This document shows positions 59,164-64,000 of a stretch of DNA of 64,000 nucleotides, piece by piece. Source of the DNA: CAKSHC01 sp045595395 (GTDB lineage: Bacteria; Bacillota; Clostridia; Oscillospirales; UMGS1783); assembly GCA_045595395.1 (NCBI GenBank), contig JAZOAH010000008.1, forward strand, positions 1 through 64,000, read 5' to 3'. Below the pieces are notes generated by a model. That model made no database searches, was not told where the DNA came from, and saw only the letters and a program-made list of their open reading frames with translations. The translations under genes and the position numbers were made by a program. How positions within the stretch are numbered: position 1 is the first letter of the stretch; each line of letters opens with the position of its first letter.

Positions 59164-59506
59164 CGATAAATATCCTCACTGCACAATAGATCATAAACAC
59201 TGCGAAACTCTTCTTAATGAAAGAAGGCTTCGCTTTTTTTAATAAAAAGACACCTATCGGTGCAGCGGCAACGCCACCAAGCAAATACCGCCAGGACATG
59301 CCGAAATCAATCTGTCCGTGTATGGCGTAGATCACCGTACTGACAGCACTGGCTGCTAAAATCGTCGCAACAGTATAGGCATGCGACCCCTTTTCCTCCT
59401 GCAACTGCTTACGCAAAAGCGGAACGCATAACATACCTGCCCCGCCGCCGATCAGGCCGTTTAACATGCCGGTAAGCAAACCAGTAAACGCCAGCTTTTT
59501 CTTCAT
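59156..59506 (-). CDS. TSUP (TauE/SafE) family membrane transporter, first half
   Basis: 116 residues, about four membrane helices. LTGMLNGLIGGGAGMLCVPLL is the TSUP signature region at the N-terminus; HAYTVATILAASAVSTVIYA and YLLGGVAAAPIGVFLLKKAK follow. The ATG at 59506 has GGAGG 4-8 bases upstream; a longer frame to 59584 lacks an SD and crosses the hemW terminator. Together with the next gene it makes a split transporter. Confidence 0.85.
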   Translation of the reverse strand: MKKKLAFTGLLTGMLNGLIGGGAGMLCVPLLRKQLQEEKGSHAYTVATILAASAVSTVIYAIHGQIDFGMSWRYLLGGVAAAPIGVFLLKKAKPSFIKKSFAVFMIYCAVRIFIDA

Positions 59507-59562
59507 ATTTCCTCCATAAACCATCTTTTCTTTAGTATGGCTTACGAATATGAAAATATGAA

Positions 59563-59587
59563 AAGGTGATCGCTCAGCGATCACCTT
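59563..59587 (-). terminator. intrinsic terminator at the end of hemW
   Basis: AAGGTGATCGCT (59563-59574) and AGCGATCACCTT (59576-59587) are complementary around one base. On the minus strand the stem is followed by TTTTCATATTTT. It overlaps the hemW stop. Confidence 0.8.
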
Positions 59588-60722
59588 GGTAACATTCCGA
59601 CAGATGATTCATTATGGTGTTGGAAATACGAAAGCCTCTTTCCGTTAAAGCAAAGCCATCCTGTGTAAATTGAATCAGGCCATGCTGCGATAACACTTTT
59701 AACCGACATTTTAAGTTATCAAACTGAAAATACTCGGCTAATTCAGCATATTGCACTCCGTCTTTCATGCGCAACCCCATCACTAATCTCTCATACGATA
59801 GCGAGGCCTTGGTCAACACTTCTTCCGACACAGGTGTCGTCTCTCCTAGGATATACTCATCAAGATCGGCCGGTTGAGAATATCGAACACCCTGTATAAA
59901 GGAATGGGCGGCCGGCCCAAAACCGAGATACGGAAGGCTTTTCCAGTATTTTGTATTGTGTCGACAGGCAAAACCCGGCTTTGCAAAATTGGAAATTTCA
60001 TAATGCTCATAGCCATGGTCGGCCAAACGAGAACACAACAGGTCATACATCTGCTCTTCCGTTTCTTCATCCGGAAAGCGATAATGCTTTACAGATTGAC
60101 ACAAAGGTGTATTCTCTTGTACGGTAAGATTATAACAAGAAATATGCGGAATATCTAGGGTAAGTATCCCGCTCAGTGTTTCAGAAAAGGCATGCATGTG
60201 ATCGATTCGACAACACCGATGGCCGACACCGAACATGATATCAACATTGATATTGCTAAACCCGACTTGACGCAGATCATGACATGCCTGTAATACGCGC
60301 TCTCGATCATGCAGGCGACCGAGATCGATCAACTCTTCTTCGCAAAGACTCTGCGCCCCCAAACTGATGCGATTGACTCCTATCTTCTTGAGTTGTATCA
60401 TCAGATCCTTAGTCAGCGATTCTGGATTGGCTTCACAGGTTATCTCGATATCTTCCGTATAGGTGAAGCATTCCTTTGCCTTTTTTAAGATGCGGATCAA
60501 ATGCTCACCGGCAACCGACGGCGTTCCTCCACCCACAAACAGCGTATCAATTCGGTAGTCACGATAACTCTCCGCCTGTCTTTCCATATCCAAAATCACG
60601 GCATCAGCATAACGGCGGATCCGATCGGGATCCGCCGTTACTGAATAGAAATCACAATAATTACATTTCCGCTTACAAAACGGAATGTGAATGTAAAGTC
60701 CTAGTGCTTGTCGATTCATCAT
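59574..60722 (-). CDS. hemW: radical SAM heme chaperone HemW
   Basis: A 382-residue radical SAM protein: LYIHIPFCKRKCNYCDFYS (CxxxCxxC plus the extra CDFYS Cys characteristic of HemW) at about residues 10-28, FVGGGTPSVAG, ISLGAQSL, and the C-terminal HemN domain (LVMGLRMKDGVQ). Members were long annotated as coproporphyrinogen oxidase but bind and deliver heme. The start overlaps the lepA stop (ATGA); lepA-hemW is a conserved pair. Confidence 0.95.
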   Translation of the reverse strand: MMNRQALGLYIHIPFCKRKCNYCDFYSVTADPDRIRRYADAVILDMERQAESYRDYRIDTLFVGGGTPSVAGEHLIRILKKAKECFTYTEDIEITCEANPESLTKDLMIQLKKIGVNRISLGAQSLCEEELIDLGRLHDRERVLQACHDLRQVGFSNINVDIMFGVGHRCCRIDHMHAFSETLSGILTLDIPHISCYNLTVQENTPLCQSVKHYRFPDEETEEQMYDLLCSRLADHGYEHYEISNFAKPGFACRHNTKYWKSLPYLGFGPAAHSFIQGVRYSQPADLDEYILGETTPVSEEVLTKASLSYERLVMGLRMKDGVQYAELAEYFQFDNLKCRLKVLSQHGLIQFTQDGFALTERGFRISNTIMNHLSECYQGDR

Positions 60723-62524
60723 ACATCCAATTTCAATACACTCATAAACGCTTCAGCCGGCACCTCGACAGAACCAAACTGTCTCATGCGCTTTTTGCCC
60801 TCTTTTTGCTTTTCCAGCAACTTTTTCTTGCGGGTAATATCGCCGCCGTAGCACTTGGCCAACACATCTTTACGAACAGCCTTGACCGTTTCACGGGCAA
60901 TAACCTTACCGCCAATCGCAGCCTGAACAGGAATTTCAAAAAGTTGTCTGGGAATATTCTCCTTCAGATTTTCTACCATCTTGCGGGCTTTGGGATAGGC
61001 ACGATCCGCATGAAGAATAAAGGAAAGCGCATCAATTACATCGCCGTTTAAGAGAATATCAAGTTTTACCAAGTTACTTCTCTTGTAGGCAGTGAACTCA
61101 TAATCAAGAGATGCATACCCGTGTGTACGGGACTTCAGGCAATCAAAGAAATCATAAATAATTTCATTGAGCGGCATTTCATAATGAATATTGGTACGCC
61201 CCTGATCCAAATAGGTCATATCAATAAAAGTACCACGTCGCTCCTGACACAGATCCATAACAGCGCCGACATGCTCAGTCGGCGAGAAGATATGGGCCGA
61301 AACCATCGGCTCTTCGGCATATTCAATTGATGTCGGTAACGGATAGTTGGTTGGGTTATCGATATAAACGGTTTCACCCGAGGTCAGCTTGAATTTATAT
61401 ATGACCGATGGGGCAGTCGTAATAATATCCAGATTATACTCACGCTCTAAGCGTTCCTGGATGATCTCCATATGCAAAAGACCCAAGAATCCACAACGAA
61501 AACCAAAGCCAAGCGCCGCCGAGGTCTCCGGCTCATAGCTAAGCGCCGCATCATTCAGCTGGAGCTTTTCCATGGCATCGCGCAGGTCCGAATAGTGTGC
61601 GCCATCGGCAGGATAAATGCCGCAATACACCATAGGATTTACTTTTTTGTAGCCTGGCAACGGCGTATCTGCAGGACAATCGGCAATGGTGACCGTATCA
61701 CCCACTTGCGTGTCACGTACAGTTTTGATGCTGGCAGTAATATAACCGACCTCACCGGCAGTCAACTCCTCGGCCTTCTCCAAAGATGTCGCCCGCATAT
61801 AGCCGACCTCGACCACGTCAAATTCCGCACCGGTCGACATGAGTTTCATGCGTTGACCGGCACGAATTCTGCCCTCCATGATACGCACGTAAACAATAAC
61901 TCCACGATAGCTATCATAGATCGAGTCGAAAATCAGCGCTTGCAACGGAGCATTGGAATCCCCGGTCGGTGCAGGAACATCTGCGACAATATGTTCAAGC
62001 ACATCATCAATATTCGTTCCCATCTTAGCCGAAATACGAGGCGCATCTTCAGCCGGCAAGCCTATGATCTCCTCAATTTCTTCTATGGCACGATCAGCAT
62101 CCGCACTGGGCAGATCCATTTTATTGATAACGGGAACGATCTCCAGATTATGATCAATAGCCAGATAGGTGTTGCCCAAGGTCTGCGCTTCGATCCCCTG
62201 CGTGGCATCCACGATCAAAACCGCACCCTCACAAGCAGCCAAGGAACGGGAGACCTCATAGTTAAAGTCCACATGCCCCGGCGTGTCGATCAGATTCAAT
62301 ATATAATTTTGACCATCCTTTGCCTGGTATTCAAGTTTAACGGCACGTGCTTTAATGGTAATGCCACGCTCTTTTTCCAGGTCCATATTATCCAGAATTT
62401 GTGCTGTCATATCCCGTGTATTGACCGAGCCGGTATGCTCCAGCAACCGATCGGCAAGGGTTGACTTGCCGTGGTCAATATGTGCGATAATCGAAAAATT
62501 CCGAATGTTTTTCTGATCAATCAT
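60719..62524 (-). CDS. lepA: elongation factor 4 (LepA)
   Basis: A 601-residue translational GTPase. NFSIIAHIDHGKSTLADRLL is the G1 loop, DTPGHVDFNYEVSRSL is G3 and NKMDLPSAD is G4. EF-G-like domains follow, and the LepA-specific C-terminal domain ends KEGKKRMRQFGSVEVPAEAF. It promotes back-translocation or ribosome biogenesis under stress. Upstream on the same strand is the isocitrate dehydrogenase-type gene (12-base gap); hemW follows. Confidence 0.98.
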   Translation of the reverse strand: MIDQKNIRNFSIIAHIDHGKSTLADRLLEHTGSVNTRDMTAQILDNMDLEKERGITIKARAVKLEYQAKDGQNYILNLIDTPGHVDFNYEVSRSLAACEGAVLIVDATQGIEAQTLGNTYLAIDHNLEIVPVINKMDLPSADADRAIEEIEEIIGLPAEDAPRISAKMGTNIDDVLEHIVADVPAPTGDSNAPLQALIFDSIYDSYRGVIVYVRIMEGRIRAGQRMKLMSTGAEFDVVEVGYMRATSLEKAEELTAGEVGYITASIKTVRDTQVGDTVTIADCPADTPLPGYKKVNPMVYCGIYPADGAHYSDLRDAMEKLQLNDAALSYEPETSAALGFGFRCGFLGLLHMEIIQERLEREYNLDIITTAPSVIYKFKLTSGETVYIDNPTNYPLPTSIEYAEEPMVSAHIFSPTEHVGAVMDLCQERRGTFIDMTYLDQGRTNIHYEMPLNEIIYDFFDCLKSRTHGYASLDYEFTAYKRSNLVKLDILLNGDVIDALSFILHADRAYPKARKMVENLKENIPRQLFEIPVQAAIGGKVIARETVKAVRKDVLAKCYGGDITRKKKLLEKQKEGKKRMRQFGSVEVPAEAFMSVLKLDV

Positions 62525-62536
62525 TCAAAATATACC

Positions 62537-63703
62537 TCAGTTTAATTTGCTGAGAGTCTCCATTACATAGTTACCGAATTCCTCACTGGTAGCGCCGGTA
62601 TTGCGGCCGGTAATCTTCAGCTTGGCTTCTTCAAACATACAGATATCCAGTGCACGCTCCAGCTTATCAGCAAGCGCCTGTCTGCCAATATGGGACAGCA
62701 GCATTACGCAAGCACGAAGCATCGAGCAGGGATCGGCATACTGGCCACGGCCCTCATCCATCATACGAGGTGCCGAACCGTGAATAGCCTCAAACATGGC
62801 ATAACGCTTACCGATATTGGCACTGCCGGCCGTGCCGACACCGCCCTGGAACTCAGCCGCTTCATCGGTGATGATGTCGCCGTAGAGATTCGGCAAAACA
62901 AAAACACGGAAAGCCGTTCTGCGCTTCTCATCGATCAGTTTAGCTGTGGTAATGTCAATGTACCAGTCATCCATCTCAACAGTAGGATAGTCCTTGGCAA
63001 CCTCTTTGCAGATGTTAAGGAACTTACCGTCAGTGGTCTTAATAACATTTGCCTTTGTGATGACCGAAACTTTATTCTTACCGGATTTTGCAGCATAATC
63101 AAAGGCCAGCCGAGCAATGCGCTTGCAGCCCTCGGTGGTTGCAACGGTAAAATCAAAAGCCAGATCCTCGTCCACATTCACACCCTCAGAGCCCAGGGTA
63201 TAGGCTCCCTCGGTATTTTCTCTGTAGAAGGTCCAGTCAATGCCCTTATCGGGAACTTTGACAGGACGAACATTGGCAAACAGATCCAGTTCCTTGCGCA
63301 TGGCAACATTGGCGCTCTCGATATTGGGCCAAGGATCGCCCTGACGGGGGGTCGTGGTCGGCCCCTTAAGGATAACGTGGCACTGCTTAAGCTCTTCCAG
63401 TACATCATCGGGAATGGCCTTCATCACCTCAACACGACGCTCAATGGTCAGTCCGTCAATAACACGGAATTCCACCTTGCCGGCCTTGACCTCATCAGCG
63501 AGCATGTGCTCGAGTACTCGAGCAGCCTCATTGGTAATGATAGGGCCAATGCCGTCGCCACCACAGACGCCTATGATCAGTTTGTCCAGCTTGCTGTAGT
63601 CAACAAAATCGCCTTGCTCCTTCATTTTGCGCACACGGGCATCCTGTTTATCTAACAGCGCAGCAAATTTCTCCAGTGCTGCCTGTTTCTGCTGTTCGTT
63701 CAT
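62537..63703 (-). CDS. isocitrate/isopropylmalate dehydrogenase family protein (probable NAD-type isocitrate dehydrogenase)
   Basis: A 388-residue beta-decarboxylating dehydrogenase. GVCGGDGIGPIITNEAARVL lies near the start, then LKGPTTTP, the substrate segment ANVRPVKV, TFYRENTEGAY, the catalytic Lys in VITKANVIKTTDG, NLYGDIITDEAAEFQGG (metal Asp) and EAIHGSAPRM. The aconitase gene directly upstream argues for isocitrate rather than isopropylmalate as substrate, giving 2-oxoglutarate for glutamate. An N-terminal extension of about 40 charged residues precedes the fold. Confidence 0.86.
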   Translation of the reverse strand: MNEQQKQAALEKFAALLDKQDARVRKMKEQGDFVDYSKLDKLIIGVCGGDGIGPIITNEAARVLEHMLADEVKAGKVEFRVIDGLTIERRVEVMKAIPDDVLEELKQCHVILKGPTTTPRQGDPWPNIESANVAMRKELDLFANVRPVKVPDKGIDWTFYRENTEGAYTLGSEGVNVDEDLAFDFTVATTEGCKRIARLAFDYAAKSGKNKVSVITKANVIKTTDGKFLNICKEVAKDYPTVEMDDWYIDITTAKLIDEKRRTAFRVFVLPNLYGDIITDEAAEFQGGVGTAGSANIGKRYAMFEAIHGSAPRMMDEGRGQYADPCSMLRACVMLLSHIGRQALADKLERALDICMFEEAKLKITGRNTGATSEEFGNYVMETLSKLN

Positions 63704-63715
63704 GCTTATTTCTCC

Positions 63716-64000
63716 TTATCGATTCTTGGTGTAATTGAGAAGACCGCCGGCACAGAGCATCTGCTTCTGACGTTCAGACAGAGTAACAACACCGGTCACA
63801 GTCTTATTCTTCGTTTTATTCACAATGAGGATCTCTTCCCCATTTATGATACGCTTACGCACATCAGGCAACTCAAGTTCATCGCCCAGCGCAAAACCGT
63901 CATAATCATCAGGATTGGCAAAGGTAATGGGGATAATGCCGTTATTGATAAGATTAGCGGCATGGATGCGAGCAAACGACTTAGCAACGACCGCCTTGAC
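63716..64000 (-). CDS. aconitate hydratase, C-terminal end (partial)
   Basis: Open to the right edge; the last 94 residues are visible, ending at a TAA (complement of 63716-63718). The stretch VVAKSFARIHAANLINNGII, followed by PITFANPDDYDGFALGDELE, is the swivel-domain C-terminus of aconitase/isopropylmalate dehydratase proteins, and the layout fits the single-chain aconitase of Clostridia. SARIH-type residues bind substrate. It lies 12 bases upstream of the isocitrate dehydrogenase gene, forming an aconitase-isocitrate dehydrogenase pair. Confidence 0.85.
   Translation of the reverse strand, partial: VKAVVAKSFARIHAANLINNGIIPITFANPDDYDGFALGDELELPDVRKRIINGEEILIVNKTKNKTVTGVVTLSERQKQMLCAGGLLNYTKNR

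Noticed and set aside
1..64000. tRNA, rRNA, CRISPR arrays, insertion sequences or transposases
   Set aside because: No cloverleaf-like sequence, no regularly spaced repeats and no transposase motif were seen in the gaps or frames. Only short intergenic gaps exist.

Overview
The window is a piece of the chromosome of an endospore-forming member of the Clostridia (low-to-mid GC Firmicutes). The evidence is the complete spoIIIAA-AH operon, spoIVA, spoIIM, a spoIVFA/spoIVFB pair and cwlD. The clostridial/bacillar gene order asp23-nusB-xseA-xseB-ispA-dxs-tlyA-nadK-argR-recN points the same way. Almost everything is densely packed housekeeping DNA, with overlapping genes, strong Shine-Dalgarno (SD) sequences and short hairpin terminators between transcription units. 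I see no tRNA, rRNA, CRISPR array or insertion sequence, and no gene-free stretch longer than about 300 bases.

Left part (1-16.8 kb): a 2-oxo-acid dehydrogenase complex of pyruvate/acetoin type (E1 alpha, cut by the window start; E1 beta; E2 with two lipoyl domains; E3) is followed by a LarA-like lactate racemase homologue. Then come an ABC-F ATPase, a YifB/ComM ATPase, a MurE-type ligase, asd-dapA on the minus strand, the queuosine genes queA-tgt, two tandem yajC genes and a TIGR04086 membrane protein. Middle (16.8-46.3 kb): comEC-holA, cwlD-radA, spoIVFA/spoIVFB, the TIGR03960/TIGR03936 radical-SAM pair and dgt precede spoIVA, the spoIIIA operon and the asp23-to-recN block. After these come a DUF2461 gene, a zinc-ribbon membrane protein, proC, spoIIM and a XerD-like recombinase gene.

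The outstanding feature is at 47.3-53.0 kb: an apparently intact single-stranded DNA phage of the Microviridae (gokushovirus type) integrated as a prophage of about 5.6 kb. It carries VP8-, VP5-, VP3-, VP1- (major capsid), VP2- (pilot) and VP4- (HUH replication initiator) like genes, four extra small ORFs, and an overlooked small membrane-protein gene on the opposite strand. It encodes no integrase. It is bounded by a perfect 19-bp direct repeat, and the left copy forms one arm of a dif-like palindrome immediately upstream of a host tyrosine recombinase gene whose catalytic residues are intact. Gene orientation switches from mostly plus to mostly minus just after the prophage, as expected at a replication terminus, which supports a dif site here. 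Reconstructing the empty site suggests that integration moves a good promoter (TTGACA-17-TAAAAT) 5.6 kb away from the recombinase gene. It also places phage-derived C-rich sequence where it can pair with that gene's ribosome binding site. Insertion may therefore silence the host enzyme it used.

Right part (53.0-64 kb): prmA on the plus strand, then on the minus strand an M18 aminopeptidase, coaE, a Sua5/TsaC protein, prfA and a small DUF951 gene. ruvX on the plus strand has a promoter so close to its start codon that its mRNA is probably leaderless. The window ends with a split TSUP transporter pair, hemW, lepA, an isocitrate-dehydrogenase-type gene and the C-terminal end of an aconitase, all on the minus strand.
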